A DNA stretch of 64,000 nucleotides from the NCBI RefSeq assembly GCF_017829975.1, contig NZ_JAEEGA010000005.1:62001-126000 (forward strand). Reading direction: 5' to 3'. Positions 9,291-18,183 of the stretch are shown one piece after another (the stretch's first letter is position 1; each line of letters begins with the position of its first letter). Source of the DNA: Vagococcus allomyrinae. GTDB lineage: Bacteria; Bacillota; Bacilli; Lactobacillales; Vagococcaceae. The notes below the pieces were generated by a model. The model searched no databases. It saw only the letters and a list, made by a program, of their open reading frames with translations, and had not been told where the DNA came from. The position numbers and the translations under genes are program-made.

Positions 9291-10943
9291 CTATTCAACG
9301 TAAGCATTACGTAGGCCAAAGTAATTCCCATAAGTAGGATAGGCTACGTCTTTAATCTTAGGATTGATTAAATAATTCGAAGCACTTTGATATAAAGGCA
9401 CTTGGGCAGCATCTGCTTCTAATAAAATCTTTTCAGCTGCTTTATAATCGGCAAATTGCTTGTCCACGTCATTGGCATCGGTTGTTTTAGCAGCGACTGC
9501 CAACTTGTCGTATTCTGGATTGGAATAACTGCCGTAGTTATAGGCTGAATCTGTCTCGTATAAAATAAAGAACATGCCTAAGTTGTTGTCCCCTGCGTTC
9601 CAACCAGAGAAGGATAATTCATAGTCTTTGTCACGGCGGGATTGATTAACATTGTTTTTAGGTTGAGGGGTAATGGTGATTTTAACCCCTTCAAGGGTCT
9701 CCTCAATTTGACTTTGAATGTATTCAGAAACTTTTTTACCGTTGTCATCATCTGATACTAAGAATTTTAACTCCACTTTGTCGCCCACTTCTTTTTGTGC
9801 TTCTTTCCAGAACTTTTTAGCTTTCTCCTGATCAAAGGTGGCGTACTCGCCACTGTATTTGCGGAAATCAGTTTGAGTTTCCTGATTGACAAACAGATTT
9901 TCTGGCACTAAGCCATTTAATGGTTTAGCCCCATCATTGAGGGTGCTGGCAGTTAAAGGCTCTTTATCAATGGCATAAGCAATGGCTTTGCGCAGATTAA
10001 CATTAGCTAAAGGCGTGCCTTCCTTTTTATTAAAGTCCAAGAAGAAGTTAGAGATATCCGAGTGGGAAATAAAGGCTTCATCATTGGCGTTTTCGGCCAC
10101 ATAAGCGCCGCTAATCCGGGTTAAATCAAGGTCACCTGCTGAGAATAAATTAATCCCCGTGTTTTCTTCTTTAACGGTGGTGCCTTTGATTTCTTGTAAT
10201 TTAACTTGCTCTTTATCGTAATACTCCGGGTTAGGTTTTAGCGTCCATGTGTCGCTCCCTAGTTCCCAGTCGGTAATCGTAAAGGGACCACTGGCTAAGA
10301 GATGGTCGCCGTCTGAAGCATAGTCAGCCCCTTGTTCAGTCACATAGGCTTCTTGTTGAGGCGCTAACCAAACAATTGAAATCAAGGTCAAAAATGACGC
10401 TTGAGGGTTGATTAATTCCACTTTAAACTCATCTTTTGCTGGAGCGGAAATACCAATGTCATCCACGGCTTTTTCTCCCAGACGGATTTCTTTGCTGTTT
10501 TTTACATTGTCCAATAAATAGGCATTCGGCGCTCCTGAGGCAGGGTCAACCAATCGCTTCCAGGCAAACACAAAATCATCAGCTGTAATCGGGTCACCAT
10601 TGCTCCACTTGGCATCTTCCCGCAATTTAAAGGTGTAAGTCAGGCCATCTTCGCTGATCTGTGCCTCTTCTTTAGCTAAGCCAGGTACTGGCACGCTTTT
10701 ATCGTCTAAACGATATAATCCTTCAAATAAATGTTGGGCAATCGTAAAGGTATTTTTATCCGTTGTTTGGGTGGTATCCAACGTAACAAGCTCTGCCGGT
10801 AAACTGATGGCAATGGCTTGTTCAACTTTTTCTGCTCCCTTTGAACTACTTCCCGTACTTTCTTCTTGGTTGCCACAGGCCGCCAAGGTAACGACTCCTA
10901 AAAGGCTAATCACTAAGCCCCACTTCTTTACTGTTGTCTTCAT
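9291..10943 (-). CDS. Oligopeptide-binding lipoprotein (OppA/DppE-type SBP family 5)
   Basis: Extracellular lipid-anchored solute-binding protein that captures peptides for an Opp-type ABC importer. The 550-aa product begins MKTTVKKWGLVISLLGVV and has the lipobox LAAC, so Cys is acylated after cleavage. Family 5 signature stretches include AEDGLTYTFKLREDAKWSNG-like sequence near residue 95 and VNLRKAIAYAIDKEPL. The ATG at 10941-10943 follows GGGGGAAATAGG; an upstream in-frame start is weaker. No permease or ATPase genes adjoin, so it is an orphan binding protein. A T-box leader lies 310 bases upstream, implying induction when a particular aminoacyl-tRNA runs low. Confidence 0.93.
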   Translation of the reverse strand: MKTTVKKWGLVISLLGVVTLAACGNQEESTGSSSKGAEKVEQAIAISLPAELVTLDTTQTTDKNTFTIAQHLFEGLYRLDDKSVPVPGLAKEEAQISEDGLTYTFKLREDAKWSNGDPITADDFVFAWKRLVDPASGAPNAYLLDNVKNSKEIRLGEKAVDDIGISAPAKDEFKVELINPQASFLTLISIVWLAPQQEAYVTEQGADYASDGDHLLASGPFTITDWELGSDTWTLKPNPEYYDKEQVKLQEIKGTTVKEENTGINLFSAGDLDLTRISGAYVAENANDEAFISHSDISNFFLDFNKKEGTPLANVNLRKAIAYAIDKEPLTASTLNDGAKPLNGLVPENLFVNQETQTDFRKYSGEYATFDQEKAKKFWKEAQKEVGDKVELKFLVSDDDNGKKVSEYIQSQIEETLEGVKITITPQPKNNVNQSRRDKDYELSFSGWNAGDNNLGMFFILYETDSAYNYGSYSNPEYDKLAVAAKTTDANDVDKQFADYKAAEKILLEADAAQVPLYQSASNYLINPKIKDVAYPTYGNYFGLRNAYVE

Positions 10944-11044
10944 CCTATTTCCCCCTACTGTCAAAAATTGACGTTTTCATTTTTTAAATAAGAAATGCTT
11001 CGCGAATTGGTCAGCCTTGAAAGAAAATAGCAAACTAGTTTAGT

Positions 11045-11251
11045 GATGCTACTATGCGTTGCTTCGATGTCCGCTACGCTAAATACTCAAGCATTAAGCA
11101 TAGAGGCCTTTATCACTAACACTATTTTATCTTGCTGTGCTGTCCACTATCTCTAAACGCTAAAGCGTTAAGAGTAGAGGCTTTCCGAAAGGTTGATGAG
11201 CTAAGCTGGACACCTACTAGAATATTGAGAACGTGATAGCTTCCCAATATT
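11045..11251. repeat. Cluster of three inverted-repeat elements between T-box and oppA-like gene
   Basis: The leader downstream of the T-box terminator holds three nested or consecutive inverted repeats. AATATTG / CAATATT is at 11221-11251. TGTCCA / TGGACA (11141-11212) encloses a near-perfect hairpin, AACGCTAAAGCGTT. TTAGTGAT / ATCACTAA (about 11040-11119) encloses a related but diverged copy (CTCAAGCATTAAGCATAGAGG against CTAAAGCGTTAAGAGTAGAGG at the same place in each). No open frame is supported here. This looks like intergenic mobile repeats (MITE- or BOX-like), but I do not recognise the family. Confidence 0.5.
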
Positions 11252-11253
11252 CA

Positions 11254-11542
11254 CAAAAAACTCCCGCCCTCTATCCTAAAAATTAGGATAAAGGACGAGA
11301 GTCGTTAACTTTCGTGGTACCACCTTCATTTGATTATCTTTCAATAATCCTCAAGCACAAAACCGCTATGCTGTGGCGCTGTAACAGGCGCTCCTGTGCC
11401 AGTCTAAACGAGTTCGACTGATCATGCTCTAAGGCCATTTTCTTTTCCAGCTCATTACTCCTTCCCACCACCTGGAGCTCTCTTTAAATGATTCTTGAAA
11501 AATACTTTCCTCTTCGTTGCATTTATTTATTAAATTACGATT
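11254..11542 (-). promoter_or_regulatory. T-box riboswitch leader
   Basis: The minus strand carries the conserved antiterminator T-box (GGTGGTACCACG, plus positions 11313-11324), followed by a strong terminator whose arms include TTATCCTAA / TTAGGATA and end in TTTTTT (11254-11302). The 5' part has Stem I features: AGAGG...AGTA at the start and AGGTGGTGGGAAGGAG. A GAA followed by CTC at plus 11410-11415 could be the specifier for leucine, but I cannot fold the structure reliably. A T-box couples uncharged tRNA to readthrough into the downstream gene, here the peptide-binding protein and pepT. Confidence 0.9.
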
Positions 11543-11548
11543 AAAATG

Positions 11549-11577
11549 ATTATAATTTTAATTTAACCAATTGTCAA
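11549..11577 (-). promoter_or_regulatory. Consensus sigma-A promoter of the T-box leader
   Basis: TTGACA and TATAAT with a 17-bp spacer on the minus strand, a perfect consensus. The -35 overlaps the 3' end of the metallophosphoesterase gene. Confidence 0.9.
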
Positions 11578-12959
11578 TAACCAATTGGAATTTCCACATG
11601 GGTATCGTCTATGTCCTGATCAACTAAAATCGATTCCACATAGGCCAGCAAGAAACTATCGGGTTGTTTTTTTAACAGTTGATAACCTTTATCTGCTTCA
11701 ATGGCCGCCATTTCCCCTTGATCATAATAGTCTGCGCCATCAAAATAACGAACGTTCATCCGGCCGATAAAATCGGCTACCAAGTCAGCCGTTGTTTCAT
11801 CGTACCAGCCTTCTTCGTACATCTGCCGATGAGCCATGCCAATACCGTCGTCGTTAAACAACTTTTGGGAATAAGTTGAATAGGCCAGCAATTGGGGATC
11901 TGTTTGATCCGTTGCTTGCGCCCAGTCATCCATTAACAACTGCTTTTTTTGATACGTCAAAACTTGATTTTCAAGACTAATCTCCCCAATCGGATTGGAA
12001 AGGGTCGCAAAACTGCCGGTGGCTATATCATAAATCGTCTGTTTCCCTTTGACAATCGAGGCAATATCTTGTGTGTGAATATGCCCGGTCAGCACGAGAC
12101 TCATTTGGTGTTTAAACAAAAAATCTTGAACATTGCCAGCTTGATCAATGGTAAACCCCTTGTTAACATGTGTATTGTGGTCTGTTAAGTTGTGATGCAT
12201 GACAGGTATCACCTGTAGCTTTTCTGCTTTGGCTTGTGCAAAGATCGTCTCAAGCCATTCATAGGTTTTTGTTCGCAGTTTTCCACTAGTTTGCGGACTT
12301 GAGCCACTGACGTCATTGATATACTTATTAGTGTCAATCATGACTAGCATCAGATCTTTAAAAGGGCGAACCGCGTAACTTAAGGAATCTGAATCACGGG
12401 AAAAAGCTTCCTGATATCCCATATCTGCGAAAATTTCTGCAAATTCACCAGGTAAAATCTGATCCGTTCGTTCCATCTGATCCCCTTCATACCGACGGGC
12501 CCAGCCATCGGAAATATCATGATTGCCAGGAATGACGTAAACTTGCGTTCCCAATTCTTCGGCTCGTTTAAAATAGCCTGCCAGCTCTTCTGCGCTTAAT
12601 TTTTCACCATTTAATGTCAAATCACCGCTGACAATCAACCCTTTAGGACGTTCTTTTTCGATTTGCCAGAGCAGTGCTTCCAGACGCTCTCTAGGATAAT
12701 CCAAGTCTTTGCCTGCGGAGGTTTTTTTTATAAATTGAAACTGCTCTCCTTGGTCGTGCAGTTTGTCCGACAAGTAATGAACATCGGAAATCACCCAGAA
12801 TTTATCATTTTTACTGATTGATTGTGAGGGGGTCGGTTGAGCCGTTTCTGCTTCTTTGTTGAGCACGCTACGATTGATCAACCAACTAAAGACTCCAATA
12901 ATTAAGAGGATGCTAACGGCGCCAATAGCGTATATTTTTTTGGATTTGATGAAAATCAC
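11574..12959 (-). CDS. Membrane-anchored metallophosphoesterase
   Basis: Calcineurin-like phosphoesterase fold. After an N-terminal anchor (residues about 9-29, IYAIGAVSILLIIGVFSWLI), metal-binding motifs appear in order: WVISDVHYL (DxH), GLIVSGDLTLNGE (GDxxxxG), VIPGNHDISDG (GNHD), VMHHNLTDHN and LTGHIHTQDI (GHxH). The 461-aa enzyme should act outside the membrane; the substrate is unknown (similar proteins are annotated as phosphohydrolases or 3',5'-cAMP phosphodiesterase-like). The start is a GTG without a strong ribosome site, so it is uncertain. It is separated from neighbours by a T-box promoter on one side and a terminator on the other, and is probably monocistronic. Confidence 0.85.
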   Translation of the reverse strand: MIFIKSKKIYAIGAVSILLIIGVFSWLINRSVLNKEAETAQPTPSQSISKNDKFWVISDVHYLSDKLHDQGEQFQFIKKTSAGKDLDYPRERLEALLWQIEKERPKGLIVSGDLTLNGEKLSAEELAGYFKRAEELGTQVYVIPGNHDISDGWARRYEGDQMERTDQILPGEFAEIFADMGYQEAFSRDSDSLSYAVRPFKDLMLVMIDTNKYINDVSGSSPQTSGKLRTKTYEWLETIFAQAKAEKLQVIPVMHHNLTDHNTHVNKGFTIDQAGNVQDFLFKHQMSLVLTGHIHTQDIASIVKGKQTIYDIATGSFATLSNPIGEISLENQVLTYQKKQLLMDDWAQATDQTDPQLLAYSTYSQKLFNDDGIGMAHRQMYEEGWYDETTADLVADFIGRMNVRYFDGADYYDQGEMAAIEADKGYQLLKKQPDSFLLAYVESILVDQDIDDTHVEIPIGY

Positions 12960-13042
12960 CTGCTTGTTTATTCTTTTGTATAGGTAGAATTATACCATAG
13001 ATAATATACTTTTAAGAACTGCTGAAGGCATCTGTTCAAAAC

Positions 13043-13087
13043 AAAAACTGCTATTGAAATGATAAGCATTCAATAGCAGCTTTTTTT
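13043..13087. terminator. Bidirectional terminator downstream of ribokinase
   Basis: CTGCTATTGAA / TTCAATAGCAG arms with A-run on one side and seven T on the other. Confidence 0.8.
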
Positions 13088-13092
13088 ACTGA

Positions 13093-14001
13093 TTATGTTA
13101 ATTTTGAAATAACCTCAAGCCTTGTAGGCATTCCTGTTTGAGCGCCAAACTTAGCGACTGACAATGAGGCACCTGTTGTCGCCATTGCTACAGCATCCAT
13201 CATTTTTACCCCTGAAGACAACTCCGAAGCCAAAATCCCGTTGAATGTATCACCCGCACCTGTTGTATCAATAATGTCTGCTTTAGCAGCAGGGAGACTT
13301 ATAAGCTGGTCATTTTCAACATACGAAGATCCCTTGCCTCCCCTTGTTACGATTAGCGTCGTGCGATTCTCTTTTGCCCAAGCCAGCATCGCTTCTTCCA
13401 AATCGCTATCTGATTCAACCTGACGGCCAATTAACCCTTCAAATTCGGTTTCATTTGGTGTTATGACATCTACATAAGGTAAGAGGCCTAAGACGTTTCT
13501 ATTAAAAGGCGCTGGATTTAAAATGGTTATCTTTCCTTGTTCTTTTGCCATTCGTAATCCTTTGGCTACTGTTTCAGTTGGAATTTCCAACTGGGAGAGT
13601 ATCACATCAGCCTCTTCAATAACTTGAACATGCTCCATCAGATAATCCTCATCTACAAAAGAGTTAGCACCTGGAATAACCACAATAGCATTGTCTTCAG
13701 GTAACTTAAAAATATTGGCTATTCCAGTAAATATACTCTCGATTCTGTTAATATGTGAAAGATCCAAAGATTCTTTTTTCAAGTGTTTTAACAATTTATC
13801 TCCAAAAGTATCTGTTCCAATACAACCGAGCAACGTTACTTCATTTCCCATTCTAGCTGCAGCAACAGCTTGATTTGCTCCTTTCCCTCCAATCATATAA
13901 TCAATACTTTCACCTAAGATTGTTTCACCGATTTGTGGCAAACGATTAGTTCCCATCACCAAATCCATATTTAGACTTCCTAGTACTACTATTTTTCCCA
14001 T
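13093..14001 (-). CDS. rbsK: Ribokinase
   Basis: PfkB-family kinase that phosphorylates ribose to ribose 5-phosphate. Signatures are MGKIVVLGSLNMDLV at the start, IGGKGANQAVAAARMG near residue 40 (PfkB signature 1) and DTTGAGDTFNGILA near residue 250 (signature 2 with the catalytic Asp). The 302 aa are full length. The ATG at 13999-14001 follows AGGAAG; an in-frame ATG further upstream overlaps the GNAT gene. It is the last gene of the LacI-controlled operon, fitting release of ribose by the nucleoside hydrolase encoded upstream. Confidence 0.93.
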   Translation of the reverse strand: MGKIVVLGSLNMDLVMGTNRLPQIGETILGESIDYMIGGKGANQAVAAARMGNEVTLLGCIGTDTFGDKLLKHLKKESLDLSHINRIESIFTGIANIFKLPEDNAIVVIPGANSFVDEDYLMEHVQVIEEADVILSQLEIPTETVAKGLRMAKEQGKITILNPAPFNRNVLGLLPYVDVITPNETEFEGLIGRQVESDSDLEEAMLAWAKENRTTLIVTRGGKGSSYVENDQLISLPAAKADIIDTTGAGDTFNGILASELSSGVKMMDAVAMATTGASLSVAKFGAQTGMPTRLEVISKLT

Positions 14002-14030
14002 AAGGTCTTCCTCATACCTTCCTGCATTCA

Positions 14031-14519
14031 TCATAAAAATTTATGATACTTAAAAAATACTCCTGCTACTTCTCTGGTTGGATCAAAAAATTCTCCTATT
14101 TTCACAAAATTATTTTTTTTAAATGTTTTTTGCATCATAATATTTTTTTTGCTAGTAGATGAATTTAATTTGTTTACTTTATTTAATTTTGCCAGCTCTT
14201 CCATTTCTTGAATAAGCCTGCTCGCCAAACCTTTTCCACTTTCTAAAGGATTTGTCATTATTCTTTGTAGCTGATACGCTTTGATGGTCTCTGATTCGTT
14301 CACTAAGGTAATGGAGCCCGCGCACTGGATCTTAGAAGCTTCATCCCTTAAAACGTACAACTTTCCTTTAAAGATGTCTGTCTTGATGTTTTCCTCTGAC
14401 GGATAATGTGTATTCCATTGAGTTATCCCTTGTTTAAACATAAAATTCTTGCTCGCCAGTAAGAGCCTATTTAATTGTAAAATATCCTCATCCCTTGCTT
14501 TTCCAAATGAAACAATCAT
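14031..14519 (-). CDS. GNAT family N-acetyltransferase
   Basis: The 162-aa protein has the GNAT layout: MIVSFGKARDEDILQLNRLL, a central strand ending in LQRIMTNPLESGKGLASRLI (acetyl-CoA loop, here GKGLAS rather than the strict QxxGxG/A) and LNSSTSKKNIMMQKTFKKNNF. The substrate is unknown. It lies between the DcuC-like carrier and ribokinase with 12- and 29-base gaps, so it is part of the nucleoside operon, although acetylation has no obvious place in that pathway. Confidence 0.8.
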   Translation of the reverse strand: MIVSFGKARDEDILQLNRLLLASKNFMFKQGITQWNTHYPSEENIKTDIFKGKLYVLRDEASKIQCAGSITLVNESETIKAYQLQRIMTNPLESGKGLASRLIQEMEELAKLNKVNKLNSSTSKKNIMMQKTFKKNNFVKIGEFFDPTREVAGVFFKYHKFL

Positions 14520-14531
14520 CTCTCCACCATC

Positions 14532-15905
14532 TTAGTAAGGCAAAATCAACATCGATAACACCACAACTGCAATAATACCAATTACTGTTGGCACACTGGT
14601 TCTTTTCAATAATCTGACAGGGCTCACACCTACCGCTGACGACACAATCATCACTACCGCAGCAACTGGTGAAATAGTTCTAGCTAAATTGGCAATCATT
14701 TGCATTGGTAAGGCAATCAGTATGCCATCAATTCCTGCTTTAGCAGCAATATCTGGTATTAACTCAATAACCGCGTAAAACATGGCCAGGCCACCACCAC
14801 TTAATATTCCAAATAAAGCCGTCGCCCCACTAAATATTAACGTGGTCAGCACTCCGGCTGATTGTGACGATTCGACAGTAGCCATTAACGAATCAATGAC
14901 ACCCAATGATTGGATAGCTGTTGTAAACAACGAGCCGCCAACTACTAACATAACAACTTGGCTAAAACCTTGCCCCATCCCTTTAAACATTTCTAAAGCT
15001 GGTTCTTGAGCAATCTTAAACGATTTTTTTCTGAATGATTCGATAATAAGAGTAACAAAAAACGAAATAAATGTTAAAACAAAGATATCCATTGAAATTT
15101 TACTGTTAAACATCCCCGCAATTCCCACAATAAATATTAATATAAGAGGCAATAATGGTAGAACAGCATAGAACTGAGGAACATTGACTTCCTCCTGTTG
15201 TTGTAACTTATCACTATCAATCTCAACAAAAGCTGCACTACCTTCTTTTTTATCGCAATATTTTTGCCAAAAGAAATGTGCAACAGCAATGATTAACAAG
15301 GCAGGAATTGATACCCGAGCATGGTACCCAACATAGCTCAACACGTTGTATCCTAATGTTTCAGCCGCAATCACATTATCCGCCCCTAAAGGAGTTGGCA
15401 TTATCGTAGCGGTCATAGCAATGACTCCTGCCGCTGTTAAAGATGAAATGCCGATTCCTTGCAACAGTGGGTAAAGAATTGCCATCAATATTATTGCTAA
15501 ACTCGAGGCACTAGGCACCACCAAAGACATTAGATTGCCTAGCAAAAATACAATTGGAACAAATAAAGCTTTAGACTTTATTTTTGTCATTGGCTTCACT
15601 AAAATGTTAACAGATTTTTGGTTAGCTCCAATAGCATTCATATACGCAGAATAACCAAATAAAATCATAATAACTAATCCAGCAGATGTTAATTGATTTA
15701 TGACTGTATCCTTTAATTTAAGAAAGATATCAAAGAATGCAAATCCTGTTCCTTCACCTACTTCATATAGTGGATGACCCAATAAAACAGCCACAACTAA
15801 CAATATTAAAGCACCACTAATCAAAATCAGTGCAGGATTGTAATTTTTAATTATCAAATAACCAACAATTCCTAAAACACCTAATACTAATATCGACTCA
15901 ATCAT
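14532..15905 (-). CDS. DcuC-family carrier (C4-dicarboxylate anaerobic carrier family)
   Basis: The 457-aa polytopic membrane protein resembles E. coli DcuC over its length: a GYSAYMNAIGANQKSVNIL stretch near residue 85, VPSASSLAIILMA, TPLGADNVIAAE and AHFFWQKYCDKKEG before a central loop. About 11-12 membrane segments are visible. Characterised DcuC proteins export succinate or exchange dicarboxylates. The operon context (nucleoside hydrolase before it, ribokinase after) argues that this one carries nucleosides or a related substrate, which is inference only. The ribosome site TTAGGAGGG is strong. Confidence 0.8.
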   Translation of the reverse strand: MIESILVLGVLGIVGYLIIKNYNPALILISGALILLVVAVLLGHPLYEVGEGTGFAFFDIFLKLKDTVINQLTSAGLVIMILFGYSAYMNAIGANQKSVNILVKPMTKIKSKALFVPIVFLLGNLMSLVVPSASSLAIILMAILYPLLQGIGISSLTAAGVIAMTATIMPTPLGADNVIAAETLGYNVLSYVGYHARVSIPALLIIAVAHFFWQKYCDKKEGSAAFVEIDSDKLQQQEEVNVPQFYAVLPLLPLILIFIVGIAGMFNSKISMDIFVLTFISFFVTLIIESFRKKSFKIAQEPALEMFKGMGQGFSQVVMLVVGGSLFTTAIQSLGVIDSLMATVESSQSAGVLTTLIFSGATALFGILSGGGLAMFYAVIELIPDIAAKAGIDGILIALPMQMIANLARTISPVAAVVMIVSSAVGVSPVRLLKRTSVPTVIGIIAVVVLSMLILPY

Positions 15906-15925
15906 ATTTTTTCCCTCCTAATTGT

Positions 15926-16864
15926 CTAGATGCATCTTTCAATCGACTCCATAAACCATTTCTTAAAGACATTCTCATCAATGTCCACACAGACCTTCGC
16001 ATTGGGTTGTTGTCCTAAATACCCTTTTAGATCAACAACTGTTGCACCACTCGTATAGGTCCCATTAATTTCAACTCCCACAAAGGTTGTTTCAATATCA
16101 AACATTTCTGGGGCTAAGAGATACGCAACAGCACAACTATCATACATTTTTAAACCTGTTTTAAAACTTCCTCCTCGATATTTTTTAAATAGATGGTACA
16201 TCATATCCCCTGTCTTATTCATCGCTTTAATTTTTTCACTATCTTCTGGATAAACCAATGCTTTTAATCCAACATCCAAACCCACCATCGCAATCGGTAA
16301 TCCGCTTTCAAAAACAATTTTTGCTGCTTCCGGATCAACCGCTATATTAAACTCTGACAAAACACCTTTATTGCCTCGGGAAACAGATCCCCCCATAAGA
16401 ACGATTTCATCTATCTGTTTTACTGATTCAGGATACATTCGCAACAATAAGGCCAAGTTGGTTAAAGGACCTATGGCCACAATAGTAGTTTTCCCAGTAT
16501 TTTTCATTAATTGATTATGCATCTCAATGACCGCATGATTTTTTGATAATAAGTGACTCGCCTCTTCTGGAAATTCATATCCGTCCATCCCACTATTGCC
16601 ATGAATATCACTTGCATCAATTACATCTTTCAACAACGGCAATGCGGCACCTTTGGCAACAGGAATATTTTTTTCGAAAAAAGCCAGTAATTTAAGTAAA
16701 TTTTGGGTTACCTTTTCTAAGCTAACATTGCCCATAACTGTCGTAAATAATTGAATATCCAATTTCTTCGAACTTAAAGCTAAAGCGATTGCAATTGCAT
16801 CGTCGATTCCTGGGTCAGTGTCTAAAATAATTGCTCTACTTCCGTTAATTCCACTTGTATTCAT
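15926..16864 (-). CDS. Inosine/uridine-preferring nucleoside hydrolase family protein
   Basis: Hydrolyses the N-glycosidic bond of ribonucleosides to ribose and free base. The calcium-binding N-terminal motif is AIILDTDPGIDDAIAIAL (residues about 12-29), with DIHGNSGMDGYEFP and VLMGGSVSRGNKG in the expected places and AEFNIAVDPEAAKIVFES-like sequence after them. The 312 aa are normal. I choose ATG 16862-16864 after GGGGAG; the open frame runs 37 codons further upstream through both operators and is unlikely to be translated. First gene of the operon. Confidence 0.92.
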   Translation of the reverse strand: MNTSGINGSRAIILDTDPGIDDAIAIALALSSKKLDIQLFTTVMGNVSLEKVTQNLLKLLAFFEKNIPVAKGAALPLLKDVIDASDIHGNSGMDGYEFPEEASHLLSKNHAVIEMHNQLMKNTGKTTIVAIGPLTNLALLLRMYPESVKQIDEIVLMGGSVSRGNKGVLSEFNIAVDPEAAKIVFESGLPIAMVGLDVGLKALVYPEDSEKIKAMNKTGDMMYHLFKKYRGGSFKTGLKMYDSCAVAYLLAPEMFDIETTFVGVEINGTYTSGATVVDLKGYLGQQPNAKVCVDIDENVFKKWFMESIERCI

Positions 16865-16887
16865 CAATTGAACTCCCCTTTCAAAGG

Positions 16888-16899
16888 TAAAGCGCTTTA
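16888..16899 (-). promoter_or_regulatory. LacI-family operator 1
   Basis: TAAAGCGCTTTA is a perfect 12-bp palindrome between the nucleoside hydrolase start and a TATATA -10-like hexamer. The GCGC centre is typical of LacI/RbsR/CcpA-type sites. Confidence 0.85.
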
Positions 16900-16944
16900 T
16901 CACTATATATTTTTTTACCAAAGAAAGAATTTCCCTTCTTTGGT

Positions 16945-16956
16945 AAAGCGCTTTAT
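16945..16956 (-). promoter_or_regulatory. LacI-family operator 2
   Basis: Second copy of TAAAGCGCTTTA, with its centre 57 bp from the first. Both share the flank GGTAAAGCGCTTTATCA, so looping by a tetrameric or paired LacI dimer is plausible. Confidence 0.85.
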
Positions 16957-16999
16957 CAAAGAATAACACTTTCATTTATTATTGTCAAGGGTCAAAAAT

Positions 17000-18013
17000 T
17001 TAAAGATTACGCACAGTGTCTTTTACTAATAATTCTGGTTCTAACTCAGATTGAATTTTATCCCCTTTGCTTGACATATCTGATAATAAAATTCGCACAG
17101 CCTCTACACCTAACGCCTTCATATCCTGTTTAACAGTTGTCAACTGAGTATCCATTATTTCTCCAAAAGAAAGATTATCATACCCGATAAGAGAAATGTC
17201 CTCTGGAATTTTTATTCTCATCTCTCTTGCTTTTTTCATCACACCAAAAGCCATCAAATCATTCGCACAGACAATCGCAGTTATATCCGCTTGTTCTAAT
17301 AATACTTCGCTCGACAGATAACCACCATCATATTTAAAATCAGATTCTACAGACCACTGCTCGTCAATGGAATACTCTGCTTCTCTCATGGCATCCAAAT
17401 ACCCCAAATAACGATTATTCCCATTAAAAATTTGTTCTGGTGATTTAATAAACCCGATATTTTTATGGCCTAAATCTATTAAATACTTAGTCGCTAAATA
17501 TCCTCCTAAACGATTATTATAATAAACCTTATTACATTTTAAATTGGGATAGGTTCGATCAACCAAAATATAGGGTGTATTCAATCCTTTTAATAGGCTA
17601 ACCATCTCTTCTTTATGAAGAAACGACTCATTTGACAATGTCATTAACATGCCATCAACTCCACTATTAACCAGAAGCTGCAACAACTCTTTTTCATTAC
17701 TATGGCTGTCATCTGAATTAACAATAAAGGTTAAATAGTTATGCTTCCGTAACTCATCCTCTACTGACTTTGCTAAACCTGAAAAAAATGGGTTTTCCAA
17801 ATCAGGAATTATCAAACCAATAGTTCCTGTTGTTTTACTTGCCAGATTTTTAGCGGCCAAATTGGGGCGATAATTATTTTCTTTGGCAATTCTGCGAATC
17901 TCCGCTTGTTTTTCTTGGGATATTCTTGTTGGTTTGTCATTTAATACCAAAGAAACTGCCGTTTCAGAAACACTAGCTAATTTAGCTATATCTTTTAGTT
18001 TAATTTTCATCAT
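17000..18013 (-). CDS. LacI-family transcriptional regulator (RbsR-like)
   Basis: The 337-aa protein has the LacI helix-turn-helix at residues 1-25 (IKLKDIAKLASVSETAVSLV) with the hinge near residues 50-60, then a periplasmic-binding-protein-like effector domain (TIGLIIPDLENPFFSGLAKS ... ICANDLMAFGVMK ... DISLIGYDNL). It probably represses the nucleoside operon through the two identical palindromes between its stop codon and the nucleoside hydrolase start. The effector is likely ribose or a nucleoside (inference). Start may be 18013 or the ATG three bases later; GGGAGA fits either. Confidence 0.93.
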   Translation of the reverse strand: MMKIKLKDIAKLASVSETAVSLVLNDKPTRISQEKQAEIRRIAKENNYRPNLAAKNLASKTTGTIGLIIPDLENPFFSGLAKSVEDELRKHNYLTFIVNSDDSHSNEKELLQLLVNSGVDGMLMTLSNESFLHKEEMVSLLKGLNTPYILVDRTYPNLKCNKVYYNNRLGGYLATKYLIDLGHKNIGFIKSPEQIFNGNNRYLGYLDAMREAEYSIDEQWSVESDFKYDGGYLSSEVLLEQADITAIVCANDLMAFGVMKKAREMRIKIPEDISLIGYDNLSFGEIMDTQLTTVKQDMKALGVEAVRILLSDMSSKGDKIQSELEPELLVKDTVRNL

Positions 18014-18146
18014 TTATCTCCCATTTCATTTCTTTTAAACTGCACATGGTTATTATACCAGTTATCTTGTAGCGAAAAAAATATTCCTTTCTAAACATGA
18101 GACGAATCCATGAACACTGAGCAGTTTATTGACATAACGTGCACAC

Positions 18147-18175
18147 AAAAAAGAGTGCTCAACAGAGCACTCCCC
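18147..18175 (-). terminator. Terminator of the lactose/cellobiose-type PTS operon
   Basis: GAGTGCTC / GAGCACTC hairpin followed by TTTTTT on the minus strand, just after the PRD regulator gene. Confidence 0.85.
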
Positions 18176-18183
18176 ACTCTTTA

